Of a stretch of DNA of 64,000 bases, positions 7,014 to 17,385 are shown in pieces. The position numbers and the translations under genes were made by a program. Source of the DNA: a virus; IMG/VR virus record IMGVR_UViG_3300025133_009608, positions 62,001 through 126,000 of that record; one strand, given 5' to 3'. Positions within the stretch are counted from its first letter, which is position 1; every line of letters begins with the position of its first letter. The notes beneath the pieces are model-generated. The model was not told the origin of the DNA and made no database searches. It saw nothing but the letters and a program-made list of their open reading frames with translations.

Positions 7014-10000
7014 AGTCTACTCCCATATACTCTCTCGAGATGAGAGAGGGCTAAATCTTTTTTGTCCATATACTCATTCACCTTGCAGACTGCCTTAAGA
7101 GGGGATCCGTCCTTTAAAATATCTCTATATCTAGAGTAGTCATCAGCCCAGACTGTCATGCCACAGGTTTGGCCAGTAACATCTTCTATAAGATATTTTG
7201 CAAACTTCTTCCCCGCATTCTTTCCATTCTTTATCTTAAATTCTTTTACCTTGGCCTTGATAATGGCCTCAACTCTAACGGAATCACCCTTATTCATAAG
7301 GGGGATTCTTACAAACTTTAGAACATTCGGGCCAGAGGAAAAGAAGTCAGAAAAAACCTCATGTAGATTTCCGCTAATAGCACGACCCAATACTGCCTGT
7401 TCACCTAAAAGCACTTCTTTTCTCTCCCATTCGTCGGAATGATAAGCATCAATTTTGATTTCGCCAATACTTTTTCCCTTTTTCAGTTCAGAATTTGTTT
7501 TTGTTCTATATTTTTGATAATTATCATGCATATCCATTCGAGTTTTGCCGAACTCATCCATGGCGCCGGCCCTTGCTAGCGACTGAATTACGATCTTCCC
7601 GACAGTTCTGGAGTTATTCTTCGTGACAAACTCTTCGAACGATGCGAATGGCTGGCTTTCTAAAATTGACTCTATAGCCTTATCTCCAACGCCCTTGAGG
7701 GCTGCGAGTCCAGTAATAATATTTCCGTTAACAATATTATATTTACCCCCACTTTTATTTACATCCGGCGGAAGAATTTTGATCCCAAGAGACCCACAAC
7801 TATCTATATATTCCTGAACTGCGTCACTATTCTGATCTTCTGAGTTTATCAGGGCACACATAAACTCTGCCGGATAATGACACCTTAGCCATGCGGTATA
7901 ATATGAAATATGAGAATAAGAAATTGAATGACTTTTATTAAACGAATACCCCTGCAATACTTCTATATAATCTCTAAAGACTTCACATGCCATCTTGTGA
8001 GTCATTCCGGAATACTTCATGGAGTCTTTTATAAAATCAGACTGTACCTTCATCGCTAAGGCGGGATCTTTGCCTTTTAATTTGCTTAATTTTCTCAATG
8101 AGTCTGCCTGGTTTAGATCCCACCCTGCAACGTCTTGTGCTATAAACATTGCTTGCTCTTCATAGACCAAAATTCCGAAGGTACTCTTTAATGCTCTTTC
8201 TAAATTTGGATGCTCTATTTTAAAGTCTTCTCTTCCAAGTTTTCTTCTGATATATTTCGCCCTAGACTCAGCCTTACATGACGGCCTTCCGATTGCATTG
8301 ATGTCAGATATCTCGGATATGCTTCTTGGCTTAAGCTTTATGCACAATGGAGTTAAAGATGATTCAAGCTGAAAAACACCAGAAGTACCGCCCCTTCCTA
8401 TCATGTTGTACACCTTATCGTCGTCCAGTGGAATGTTCTCGATAGATATCGACTCACCGGTTGTCCCGAAGATCAGAGAAAGAGCTTCATCCATAACGGT
8501 CAAAGTCTTTAATCCCAAGAGATCCATTTTTATTAAACCATTCTCCTCGCACCTGCTCTTCTCCCACTGAGTAACCGTGTTCCCTTTGTCATCTAACCTT
8601 AGAGGTACGAAACTATATAATGGCTCATTTCCAATGACGACCCCAGCGGCATGAACGCTCCAGTTCCTTGTTAGATTTTGTAATTTTGATGTGTACTCGT
8701 ATAACTCTGGATACTCCTGCATATATGCTGCTACATGCTTTGAGTCGCGAACTGCCTCATCAATAGTTTTCGAATCTGGCATATTTTGAGTAATTAAATT
8801 TGCAATCTTAAACGCCGTAGACTTGTCCCCGCCCAACCGAAGGCTTCTGGCGCAATCTTTTATTGCGACCTTCGGAGATAGCTTTCCCCAGTTAGAAATA
8901 GAGGCAACCTTTGAGGGCCCATACTTATCCTTTAGATACTCCTTTACATCTCCGGGGCGAGAGAAGTCGGTATCTATATCTGGAAATGATGTTTTTTGGT
9001 TATTGTGAAATCTCTCAAAGATTAAATCGTACTTAATTGGATCAATCCCAGTAATTCCAGTAAGATATGCAACCATAGAACCGGCAGAGCTTCCTCTCGC
9101 CGTTCCAACGGGCATTCTCTTTTTTGCCCAATTTATATAATCAGCAACAATAAGCATATAAGAAGAAAAATCTTTCTCTTCCAGAACATCTAGCTCCACC
9201 TTTACTCGCTCCCAGTATGCGGCCTTATCTTCTTTTGACAAAGACCCCAACTTGCTCTTAAATCCCTCAATACATTTGTACCTGAGGTATTCCTTATCTT
9301 CTACTCCGATTAGGCTCTTGCTCTCTTTCCATTTTAAAAACTTTTGATAATCTGAGGAGTCACTAACGGGGTAGCTAGGCAGCTGGGGGCCTTTTGCTCT
9401 CAAATAGTTTGGATACTCACAAGCATTCATTATTTTCATGGAGTTTTCCATGCCAACTTTTGATATTTCACTTCCGAAAAAATCCGTTATTTCATCCTCG
9501 GCCTTTAGGTACATATCCTGAACGCCATATTTGAACCTCGTCGGGTCGTCAAGAGCTTTTTTGTCTTTGATTGCCAACATAAAGTCATGATACTTTGCGT
9601 GCTCTGCATCCCTATAGTGCGCATCACAGGTTATTACATATGGTATATCCATATCGTGGGACAAGCGAACTAATGCCTGATTCAGCATTGGCTGGCTGAT
9701 TGGCTTTCCATCCTTTGTAGTAACGTCAAGAGCATGTGGCTGAATTTCTAGAAAAAATCCATCTTGAAATATAGAATTAAATCTATTTAAATATTGGACC
9801 GCAAGCTCTTCGTTCTGCTCCGTAATCAGAGTTCTCGCTATCAGCCCAGAAGGGCAAGCAGTCAGCGCAATTATATCCTTATTATACTTTTCAATATGCT
9901 CCCAGGTTATGCGCGGAGTCTTCTTCCCCATATAGCCAGAAACTTGATTTCTAAAGCCAAGATAATTAAGCCTAAGGATATTTTGATATCCCAGCTGAGT

Positions 10001-10270
10001 CCTTGGCAGCATTATCATATGATAAGATCTGCGCTCGGCTGGATCGTTAGAAAAATAGAACTCACACCCAGGAATGAGTTTTACCCCGGTTTTTTCAGAT
10101 GCCTTAAACGCATCATAATGGGCAGTCAAAGTTCCATGATCTGTTATCGCAAGCCCCGGATGGCCGACCTCTTTCGCTCTCTCAAAGATATCATAAACAC
10201 CGTTCATTCCGTCTAACGGGCTGCCAAGCTCTGTGTGATTATGAAGAGAAACAAATTTTCCATTGGCCAT
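7010..10270 (-). CDS. dnaE: DNA polymerase III alpha subunit (C-family replicative polymerase)
   Basis: Probable replicative polymerase of the phage. The 1086 residues are close to bacterial DnaE (~1160). Order: an N-terminal PHP domain with metal-binding motifs HNHTELGS, AITDHGTL, PGCEFYF and CDAHY; the polymerase palm with GTARGSSAGS and the catalytic aspartates in PDIDTDF (near residue 428); the thumb/fingers including LGLKTLTVMDE and the RKLSKLKG region; a helix-hairpin-helix stretch (LKGVGDKAIESIL); and a C-terminal OB domain (SVRVEAIIKAKVKEFK). No epsilon-type exonuclease is fused, so proofreading could come from the PHP domain or elsewhere. It is preceded by a terminator and starts a unit running into the zinc-ribbon genes and ssb region. 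Confidence 0.95.
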   Translation of the reverse strand: MANGKFVSLHNHTELGSPLDGMNGVYDIFERAKEVGHPGLAITDHGTLTAHYDAFKASEKTGVKLIPGCEFYFSNDPAERRSYHMIMLPRTQLGYQNILRLNYLGFRNQVSGYMGKKTPRITWEHIEKYNKDIIALTACPSGLIARTLITEQNEELAVQYLNRFNSIFQDGFFLEIQPHALDVTTKDGKPISQPMLNQALVRLSHDMDIPYVITCDAHYRDAEHAKYHDFMLAIKDKKALDDPTRFKYGVQDMYLKAEDEITDFFGSEISKVGMENSMKIMNACEYPNYLRAKGPQLPSYPVSDSSDYQKFLKWKESKSLIGVEDKEYLRYKCIEGFKSKLGSLSKEDKAAYWERVKVELDVLEEKDFSSYMLIVADYINWAKKRMPVGTARGSSAGSMVAYLTGITGIDPIKYDLIFERFHNNQKTSFPDIDTDFSRPGDVKEYLKDKYGPSKVASISNWGKLSPKVAIKDCARSLRLGGDKSTAFKIANLITQNMPDSKTIDEAVRDSKHVAAYMQEYPELYEYTSKLQNLTRNWSVHAAGVVIGNEPLYSFVPLRLDDKGNTVTQWEKSRCEENGLIKMDLLGLKTLTVMDEALSLIFGTTGESISIENIPLDDDKVYNMIGRGGTSGVFQLESSLTPLCIKLKPRSISEISDINAIGRPSCKAESRAKYIRRKLGREDFKIEHPNLERALKSTFGILVYEEQAMFIAQDVAGWDLNQADSLRKLSKLKGKDPALAMKVQSDFIKDSMKYSGMTHKMACEVFRDYIEVLQGYSFNKSHSISYSHISYYTAWLRCHYPAEFMCALINSEDQNSDAVQEYIDSCGSLGIKILPPDVNKSGGKYNIVNGNIITGLAALKGVGDKAIESILESQPFASFEEFVTKNNSRTVGKIVIQSLARAGAMDEFGKTRMDMHDNYQKYRTKTNSELKKGKSIGEIKIDAYHSDEWERKEVLLGEQAVLGRAISGNLHEVFSDFFSSGPNVLKFVRIPLMNKGDSVRVEAIIKAKVKEFKIKNGKNAGKKFAKYLIEDVTGQTCGMTVWADDYSRYRDILKDGSPLKAVCKVNEYMDKKDLALSHLERVYGSRL

Positions 10271-10343
10271 ATTATGATTCCATTATCTTGCTTTTTATTA
10301 AAATATTAGCGCCTGTTTGTCGCTCCGTCTCGGCCTACCGAAC

Positions 10344-10393
10344 TTGCAAATAAACAAGGCAACACCAACATAATCGCGATGGTGATGTTGCCC
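10344..10393 (-). terminator. Probable terminator downstream of the 10414 gene
   Basis: A 13-bp stem with one mismatch and one G-U pair (arms at 10380-10392 and 10358-10370), loop TCGCGATTA, is followed on the minus strand by TTGTTTATTT. It ends the unit carrying the giant gene. The remaining 10271-10343 bp upstream of dnaE contain no ORF I would support and no clear promoter. Confidence 0.6.
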
Positions 10394-10413
10394 ATAGTGT
10401 TTATCAAATATCT

Positions 10414-10695
10414 TTAAATCATATCTGATATACTATCATATATCTCGTGAATTACATCAATATCAAGCTCCGCCTTTGCAGCCCTAAGGGCCTGAGTGAG
10501 CTCTTTCTTCGGAAGAGACTTCGCCTCGATAAAGTCTTTTGACCAGTCTCTACGAGACTCCTGTAAGTCTTTTATCTGCAATTCATAGACCATATATTGC
10601 TTCACATAAGCAACCGCATCATCCATGGACCACGTGGTACCGTCTGATGATTCATCTTCATTAAAAATTCTTACTACGCTTGTTTCGTTACTCAT
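10414..10695 (-). CDS. Small acidic helical protein, unknown function
   Basis: 93 residues, mostly predicted helix (charged, few Gly/Pro), with no recognisable motif. It lies 30 bp downstream of the giant gene and is the last gene before the terminator at 10344-10393. Its position suggests that it is co-expressed with the 2216-residue protein. Confidence 0.6.
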   Translation of the reverse strand: MSNETSVVRIFNEDESSDGTTWSMDDAVAYVKQYMVYELQIKDLQESRRDWSKDFIEAKSLPKKELTQALRAAKAELDIDVIHEIYDSISDMI

Positions 10696-10725
10696 TTCGA
10701 CTTCTCCAATTTTATTTCAATTACA

Positions 10726-13700
10726 CTACTTTATAAGTTGCCCGAGCAGATCCTCTGCTCTTGCGATCATTATTATACGCTCCAGGCTCAACTTTCGCTT
10801 CGCTATTTTTACCATTTTTTCGGTCGAAGATTTCTTCCTGATCTCTTCTTCTCCAAATAGGGCACCGACCTCGTTCGCATGCCTCTCTAGCATTGAGTTC
10901 ATATCGCCTGTCAGGTTCTCCCAGAGCCTGTTTGTAAAATTAAAGATACCATGGGCGTCGTCTCTCCCGAATGGCTTATCGCTGTCACGCGAATACATTA
11001 TCTTCATAGAGTTTAGCTTTGCTATGTCCAAGATTTCATCAGAATCATACGATCTTATCCCGTCTAGAGCCTCTGGATCGTCTGGCTTTATATCTGCCAT
11101 TATCCGAATATAGGCCCCAGGACTCAAAACAGACGTCTTTATCCCTCCCGACTCCTCGGGGGTAATCATTATGCTTCTATCTGTGGAGCCATTAATTTCA
11201 TAAATTCCACCGGCATATCTTGACCAATTTTCAGCCTTCTTGTAAAAAGTACCCCTCTTTATTGCCCCTATATGACTCTTCATCATTGCTTGTCTATCCT
11301 TTGTCTCAAAAGTAGACGAAGAAACATCTTTACTCGCCTCAAATTTGCTCATATCCGGAGAGTCCCAAAAAAGAGTTGAATTCCCCACTTCTGACGTCCA
11401 CTCTTCTGAATCATACTTTAATACTTTTTTAACCCCATCGTGTCCCAGCTTCCCCACTATGCCTCGGCCATTAAGAATATCTTCTGTGTCAATTGTTATC
11501 CCTTCTATTTTCTTTTTTCTAATGGCCAAATTAATATCACTTGCCATGACCTCTAGGCCATACATATTTACCAGAGCATTTTTAAAGTTTGCCTGAACGC
11601 TGGCACGATAAGCATCGTTATCTCCAGAGCCCCACATTCCGTGGCCTCCGAACCTGGGGCCATACTGCTCGTTCATAATCATATGATTCGCAGTTACCCA
11701 ATCCACCATTGGAATATATTGCATAGAGACTGGATGATACCTATCAACCACTCTTGAGCCTTCACGACTCTCGGAACCCATTAGAGCCTCAGAGATAGTC
11801 TCTCTCATTATTCCATTCTCATCTGGAGTAACTGAGTGCTCTTTTTTTGCAGTCATTGTTAGCGAACTAATTGTTCGAAATGGCAGTGAGCGATACTCGT
11901 CGTGTAGGGATGATATTATGCCTATATAGTGCTTTTTGATCGCAGCTCTTAGCTCCGGATAAAGGGACTCGTCGATCATTTTAGAAAAAGACGACTCGTC
12001 GATGAGTGCGAGGCTCTTGAGCTTCTTGGCGGCCTTGGTAGCGGCATTCTCATCTCCTCTCATGTGGGCTGTGTGCAAGGCGTCTACTCCTTCGATATGC
12101 CTCCTCATCCGGCTATATGATTTGTCTATTTTCGACATTATCAATGACGCTTCCGCCGGAGACCTTTGCATGGCCCAGGACAAGTCTTTTGTCATCTTTC
12201 TTCCTCCAGATGATATTTCAACTGGAAGTCTAATGTCAATGACCGGGACCCTCGTTGGGTATGCTGGCCGAATACTTGTAACTTCTGGCTTTAAAGAGCT
12301 CTGAGGACGAGTAACGGTCCCCGCGTCTGTTATTGACGGAGAGAAGGCCATAGGAACCACCACTCCAACGTGGCCATTATATAGATCCCTTCTTGGAAAA
12401 GGAGTCTTTGCCGAGAAATCAGGATAAGTAATTCTTCCAAATGGAATTCCGCCCGTAGATGAGTACCCGATCATGTCGTTTGAAATTAGGCCCGGAACAT
12501 CTCCATCTTTTTTTAAAATCTTAGTGTAAGGATGATATGCCACACTTATATGCTCCATCGTCTTCTCAAAAGAGTATTTTGGGCTCGTGGTAGTGTCCGG
12601 CACCGCGAATACTGACCAGCCGTTTTCGATTACTTCTTGGGGGAGCTTTTCTGTTAAATCATCTCGAGGATTTCCATATGGAGGATGAAGAACTCTCCCC
12701 TCTTTTATAATCCCTTGGGCCAGTATATATGCAATGCCCTGAGCGTCCGGGCTTGGAATTCCAAACCCGTATGCATCGCCCGGGTCGGCGGCGGTCGATA
12801 ATATGTGCATTATGCCCCGAACATAGTATCCGGCTGACTTTCCGAATTTTGAATCTTTTAATGCAATGTCTTCGCTGAACCTTGCTATTTTGGCCGAATA
12901 TGTGGGGACATACCTCTCGGGATTACTTCCTGTGACTCTAGCATACTTATCTTCTCTGTGAAGAGATATATCAACAACTGATATGTCCCCATATATGTGC
13001 CTAATGATATCCGCCGCGTCATCACCATTGCCTGAAAGCTGAGACTCCAAAAAGCCCCTTGCCCTTTCCAGGTATGAGTGTGACAATGACGCGGCTCGCA
13101 GGCCAGAAATTGTAGCACTAAGCTCGCCAGAGAGGTCTTCCATGGACTCTTTCCATGTTCTTATCCCTCCCGGAGTATCGAGAGACCACGGGGATGACTC
13201 CTCATCGCTACCAGTCGTTGCGAGTGCATCTCTTTCGCTTTTTGTTATTCCGGACAGGTCCTCGAAAGAAAGTTGCATAATAGCATCTGAAGATGATAAG
13301 TCGACTCCAAGATTATAGCCAATATATCTAGCCGGACTAAGATCTTTATTTAAATAAATCTTTGATATTCTAGCTAACAAGTCGGATAACCTCAATGCAG
13401 TCGCCAGCATAACTAGCCGGCCTGTGAGTTCGCTTCTTCTTCTCCCCATTTTCTTCTTATATCCACGCGGCACCTTCTCATTGGGTCGAAGAGTTAAGTC
13501 TTCCGACAGGGTGGACTCCTCCATGGTTAGGGCTGGGATTAAAATTTGATATATAGAAGAAACATAATCAGAGCCGATTAGAATCGTCCCAGCCGCTCCA
13601 TGACCATAAAGCGACAACGCTGAAGACACCCCCTCCTCTATAACTCCTTGAACTTCTTCCTTGCTGTATTGCGACAAGCTTCTTAATAAATCTGGGTCTT

Positions 13701-16700
13701 TTCCCTCAAACTTGCTAATCAGTGGTTCTGCTGCCTTATTTGCCATTTCAACTATTTTATCATCATCCTTTTCGACGCCGTGGTCGGCCAATATGCCCAT
13801 CAACTCTTCTCTTATCCGGCTCATTTGCTCATCGCTGCAACATGGGTCATTTTCACTACGCAAAACCCCTGCAACATCCAATGATGTCCCGACATTTTTC
13901 CATGTTATTATATTCTTTAACTGCGCTGTAATCATGTCCCCCACCTGTCTGATGTATAGACCCGGAAGATCTCTGGATTCAAACGCCCTCTTGTTCTGCT
14001 CCTCCTTGTAATTCTGGTGCTGCATCTTGTCCGATTCCGTTACTCCGGTAGCCTCCCCGCTGCTCGAAACACCATCATCTTGAACCATATTGGTTCCAGA
14101 TGAAGCCTTGGTTGGATCTCCGAGCTTAACTTCGCCTGGATCAAAAGACTCAAAAACCGAACTTGTCGGAGACCATATATACCGAAGCCTTGATCCGATA
14201 TCGGAATTAAAATGATACCTGGCGGGCTGCGAAGCTGCGCCTTTTGATGGCATTATAAAATCATAATCCCTCCGAAGACCGAGAGGGCTCTCCTTCCAGC
14301 TCGAGTAGCTTTTGCGATCGAGGTCATTGCTGTCTTCCACAAGAATTCCGGCCTCGACAAAGCGTGCTGTGCTATTCTTTCCCCTGGAGGTTAGCAGTCT
14401 ATCTTTTTCAATCGACTCCCAGCTCATACTGCCTTTCTTCCCGAGGTCGTACCCGGCGTGCGCAGACCCGAATCCTATAGATTGCCCAATGGTAAATTTA
14501 TGTCCGTTCTTGCATACCAGTCCCAAATCTTTTATCGCACTATACTTGTGAATTCCGGCACCATGAGTGGAGTCTAGCTTGACCCCCATGGCTAATGATA
14601 ATAATTCTGCTATTTTTCTAATCCTGTTATCGTCAAAACCTGCGCTTGCATTTTTTAACTCCAATATAAATGGCTCGAGATCTCCGGCGTCGATCCCGAA
14701 TCTTACTAAAAGATTTAAGACCCCCCTCGTCGCCTCTCCTTTGTCATCACTAACAACCCGACTTAGGAAGCTGGACATTGAATTGCTACTATTCGGGTCC
14801 CTATCGAATGATGAAAGAGATGTGGCAGAACCACAAACTAAATACCCAGCCCTCCCAGGCTCTATAGCAGACACCCGTCCGTCCGCCGTAGTAGGAGCGG
14901 CGTAATCTGTCGACTCTCCTGTCATAGCATCTATTGGGCCGTAGTGAGGAATTGCAAGATATCTATATTTATTTCGAATATCCCTTGGGATATTCGAGGA
15001 TACCACCTGCTCCTCAATCTCTATATGGCATGGGCATGCAAAAAATACCCTAGAGAATTTCCAACCTCCGGATCGGACCTTTTCAAAATATCTCTCAAAA
15101 ACCTCCCTCTCATCCTCGGAGACTGCTCCGGATCTTACCGCTTCATTCAACTCTTCTATAAAGCCCGGGCCGGCTGCAGCCGGCACAGGCTGTAGGTGTT
15201 CTGGGCGGATTCTAACTTCTGGGTCCTTTCTTTTGAGCAGCTCTGAACTCAAAGATAATCCGCACTGTGATACAACATCTGGCTTCCCGTCGCCGGCGCA
15301 ACCGCCCGCCTTGTCGCAGGCGAACGGACACTTAAACCGAACGGTCGAAACCTCTACTCCGGCCGTCTGAATTTTCTTGGAGCCCCTAATCGATCCGAGG
15401 GCCTCTTGCCGCCGAAGCATTCCCTCGACATGATCTTCTTTTTTTCTCGACCTAATTAGCTCCTCTATTTCGTCCCAATTCTTCGGCTCATCTGGCTTCT
15501 TGCTATACTCATAACGAATTACAGATCCCAATCCCTCCGGATCTAACATGAATTCTCGATTTAATATTTTGCCACTAGAACTTATTGGGCTGTAGTTTTG
15601 AATTCTAAAATCAGAAGTCTTCTGAAGATCTACTGCAGATTCTTTTCCAGACATATTTCTTGTGTATTTGCTGAACCGAATCCACTTATTACACATTGGG
15701 CATTCAATTCCATTCCAGCCGGTGTACTCTTTAGTATTAAGCTTGGCTATTGTAATCATTCTAATAAATGATTTACTAATGCTGCGATACATCGAGTGTG
15801 TTAGAAATAACTTTCCATATTTATGGGCGCGATTTCTCATGAAGTGCTCTTTAAACTTTCTTCTGATCTGAACCTCATACACTTCATTGTAAGTGGTTTC
15901 AAAGTTTTCAATCTTTTTGTCTTCCTTGCTTACTCCGCGAAACTTCTGAAGCGCAAAAGATGGAAATACAAGCGAAGTAATCATCACAATAGACGTCTCT
16001 AGCATTTTATTTCCATTTTTAAGCATAGACGGAGACATCAATAGGTCCAAAATATCCTCGGCGGCCTCGGATCCTACCGCCCGATAGGAGCGATGAAGAT
16101 CAAAGACCTCTTCGTCCCAAATTTTTATTGCAGAGTAAAGATCATTTGCATCGCCTATAACTATAGAGCGGTTCTCTTTAAACTCAGTGGTTACAAAGCT
16201 TCCCTTGGCGTTTATGTCTGCGCCATTCAAAGAGTTATTTTTCAATATTTCTATTTTTGTTAGGATGGAGCTCTCGAGCCTGCTCCTAACGGAAAGATCT
16301 ACGGACACCCTCACTATTGCTCCGGAGTCATCCCTGGTTTCTGTAATGGCATCCATTGGCCCAGATACCCCCGATCCCCTGAAGCCATCGTAAAAGCCGC
16401 AAACTCCTTGACTTCCAACCCCTGAGGCCCCCTGGGAGCGAGAAGCTATAAGCCTAACCTTTAGCGCCTGATCTTCCTTTGGCCTTTTTATTGCATCCTC
16501 CCCCTTGAACACCTCTCTGGCTGCCTCTTCCTTTTTTTCTTTTTTCTTATCGGCGGGGGTGGCGGGCTCGCCGGGGGCGTCGTCGCTTATACCTTCGAAA
16601 ACCTCGTCCGAGGATATGGCCTTTCCGGCTATTGATGTTAAAATATTATGAATCACCTCGTGATGAGAATACACATCCTCCAAAATGATTTCCATCTCCG

Positions 16701-17376
16701 ATTTGCCAGAAGCAGCCTCCAGCCCTGATAGGACAGAGTTCATTTCATTTAATGCTGTAGCAAGATCTGCTGCATCAGATGATGGAGACGAAAACGAATC
16801 GTGGGGAACATCAACCATTAGAACCGATCCGACCAGGGCTGCGATGGCCTTTAGTCCGGACTCGGAGTCCGCCTCGAACTCAATGCCAGAAACACTCTCG
16901 GGTTCCAAAAGAGTCTCTGCCCAAAACGACAGTAAATCCTCTGGAGACTGCCCCCTTCCGGGGAGGCCGCGGGACACGCCACGTGCGCCTGACTCCTCTT
17001 CGTCACGATCCTCATCGGGGTCTCTCTCTTCAAAAAGAGATGGAGTAAAATCTTCGCCAACACTCCTCGAGAAAGAGAGCATCTTCTCTATGCTCTCTAT
17101 AGGGAGTTTAAAAAATGTTAAGCCTCCAATAATTCCAATTGCCTCGATGGCTTCGGACTTTGAAGTATTAGGAGACACCATCGAAAGAAGATCCTTCTCT
17201 GTCATCTCTCCGGCCTCAACCATCCCAAGGAGTGTTGCCCCCATCTCGTCGGAGTCGAACTCCTTGCGGGCATCTATGATTGAGTCATAAATTTCTTTAT
17301 ATTCAAAATTATCTGGGATTTGAGTCTTATCAAATAGTTCTTTTAGCTTTCCGGTGATTTCTGGATTTATATTCAT
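10726..17376 (-). CDS. Giant 2216-residue protein with cysteine clusters, unknown function
   Basis: Single uninterrupted frame of 6.65 kb, the largest gene here. I recognise no enzymatic family. Residues 1-300 are acidic and partly low-complexity (DPDEDRDEEES; PADKKKEKKEEAA). The middle holds several possible zinc sites: CPMC at 559-562, a cluster at C683/C687/C693/C705, CPC at 781-783, C848 and a VCKNGHKF box near 957. The C-terminal half is long, mixed alpha/beta, and ends in a charged coiled-coil-like helix. It is flanked by the sigma-factor neighbourhood upstream and the DNA polymerase unit downstream. A large virion-associated or injected protein, or a transcription-linked protein (zinc ribbons, proximity to sigma), are both possible. 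Neither is shown. Confidence 0.8.
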   Translation of the reverse strand: MNINPEITGKLKELFDKTQIPDNFEYKEIYDSIIDARKEFDSDEMGATLLGMVEAGEMTEKDLLSMVSPNTSKSEAIEAIGIIGGLTFFKLPIESIEKMLSFSRSVGEDFTPSLFEERDPDEDRDEEESGARGVSRGLPGRGQSPEDLLSFWAETLLEPESVSGIEFEADSESGLKAIAALVGSVLMVDVPHDSFSSPSSDAADLATALNEMNSVLSGLEAASGKSEMEIILEDVYSHHEVIHNILTSIAGKAISSDEVFEGISDDAPGEPATPADKKKEKKEEAAREVFKGEDAIKRPKEDQALKVRLIASRSQGASGVGSQGVCGFYDGFRGSGVSGPMDAITETRDDSGAIVRVSVDLSVRSRLESSILTKIEILKNNSLNGADINAKGSFVTTEFKENRSIVIGDANDLYSAIKIWDEEVFDLHRSYRAVGSEAAEDILDLLMSPSMLKNGNKMLETSIVMITSLVFPSFALQKFRGVSKEDKKIENFETTYNEVYEVQIRRKFKEHFMRNRAHKYGKLFLTHSMYRSISKSFIRMITIAKLNTKEYTGWNGIECPMCNKWIRFSKYTRNMSGKESAVDLQKTSDFRIQNYSPISSSGKILNREFMLDPEGLGSVIRYEYSKKPDEPKNWDEIEELIRSRKKEDHVEGMLRRQEALGSIRGSKKIQTAGVEVSTVRFKCPFACDKAGGCAGDGKPDVVSQCGLSLSSELLKRKDPEVRIRPEHLQPVPAAAGPGFIEELNEAVRSGAVSEDEREVFERYFEKVRSGGWKFSRVFFACPCHIEIEEQVVSSNIPRDIRNKYRYLAIPHYGPIDAMTGESTDYAAPTTADGRVSAIEPGRAGYLVCGSATSLSSFDRDPNSSNSMSSFLSRVVSDDKGEATRGVLNLLVRFGIDAGDLEPFILELKNASAGFDDNRIRKIAELLSLAMGVKLDSTHGAGIHKYSAIKDLGLVCKNGHKFTIGQSIGFGSAHAGYDLGKKGSMSWESIEKDRLLTSRGKNSTARFVEAGILVEDSNDLDRKSYSSWKESPLGLRRDYDFIMPSKGAASQPARYHFNSDIGSRLRYIWSPTSSVFESFDPGEVKLGDPTKASSGTNMVQDDGVSSSGEATGVTESDKMQHQNYKEEQNKRAFESRDLPGLYIRQVGDMITAQLKNIITWKNVGTSLDVAGVLRSENDPCCSDEQMSRIREELMGILADHGVEKDDDKIVEMANKAAEPLISKFEGKDPDLLRSLSQYSKEEVQGVIEEGVSSALSLYGHGAAGTILIGSDYVSSIYQILIPALTMEESTLSEDLTLRPNEKVPRGYKKKMGRRRSELTGRLVMLATALRLSDLLARISKIYLNKDLSPARYIGYNLGVDLSSSDAIMQLSFEDLSGITKSERDALATTGSDEESSPWSLDTPGGIRTWKESMEDLSGELSATISGLRAASLSHSYLERARGFLESQLSGNGDDAADIIRHIYGDISVVDISLHREDKYARVTGSNPERYVPTYSAKIARFSEDIALKDSKFGKSAGYYVRGIMHILSTAADPGDAYGFGIPSPDAQGIAYILAQGIIKEGRVLHPPYGNPRDDLTEKLPQEVIENGWSVFAVPDTTTSPKYSFEKTMEHISVAYHPYTKILKKDGDVPGLISNDMIGYSSTGGIPFGRITYPDFSAKTPFPRRDLYNGHVGVVVPMAFSPSITDAGTVTRPQSSLKPEVTSIRPAYPTRVPVIDIRLPVEISSGGRKMTKDLSWAMQRSPAEASLIMSKIDKSYSRMRRHIEGVDALHTAHMRGDENAATKAAKKLKSLALIDESSFSKMIDESLYPELRAAIKKHYIGIISSLHDEYRSLPFRTISSLTMTAKKEHSVTPDENGIMRETISEALMGSESREGSRVVDRYHPVSMQYIPMVDWVTANHMIMNEQYGPRFGGHGMWGSGDNDAYRASVQANFKNALVNMYGLEVMASDINLAIRKKKIEGITIDTEDILNGRGIVGKLGHDGVKKVLKYDSEEWTSEVGNSTLFWDSPDMSKFEASKDVSSSTFETKDRQAMMKSHIGAIKRGTFYKKAENWSRYAGGIYEINGSTDRSIMITPEESGGIKTSVLSPGAYIRIMADIKPDDPEALDGIRSYDSDEILDIAKLNSMKIMYSRDSDKPFGRDDAHGIFNFTNRLWENLTGDMNSMLERHANEVGALFGEEEIRKKSSTEKMVKIAKRKLSLERIIMIARAEDLLGQLIK

Positions 17377-17385
17377 ATTTTCCTC

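Noticed and set aside
16685-17290. 201-codon open frame on the plus strand opposite the giant gene
   Set aside because: It mirrors the Ser/Asp/Glu-rich N-terminus of the 2216-residue protein, has no homology-like motifs and no ribosome site, and runs antisense to a long intact gene. Same for other plus-strand frames at 3476-3910, 6631-6867, 10625-11113, 24254-24709 and 36877-37335.
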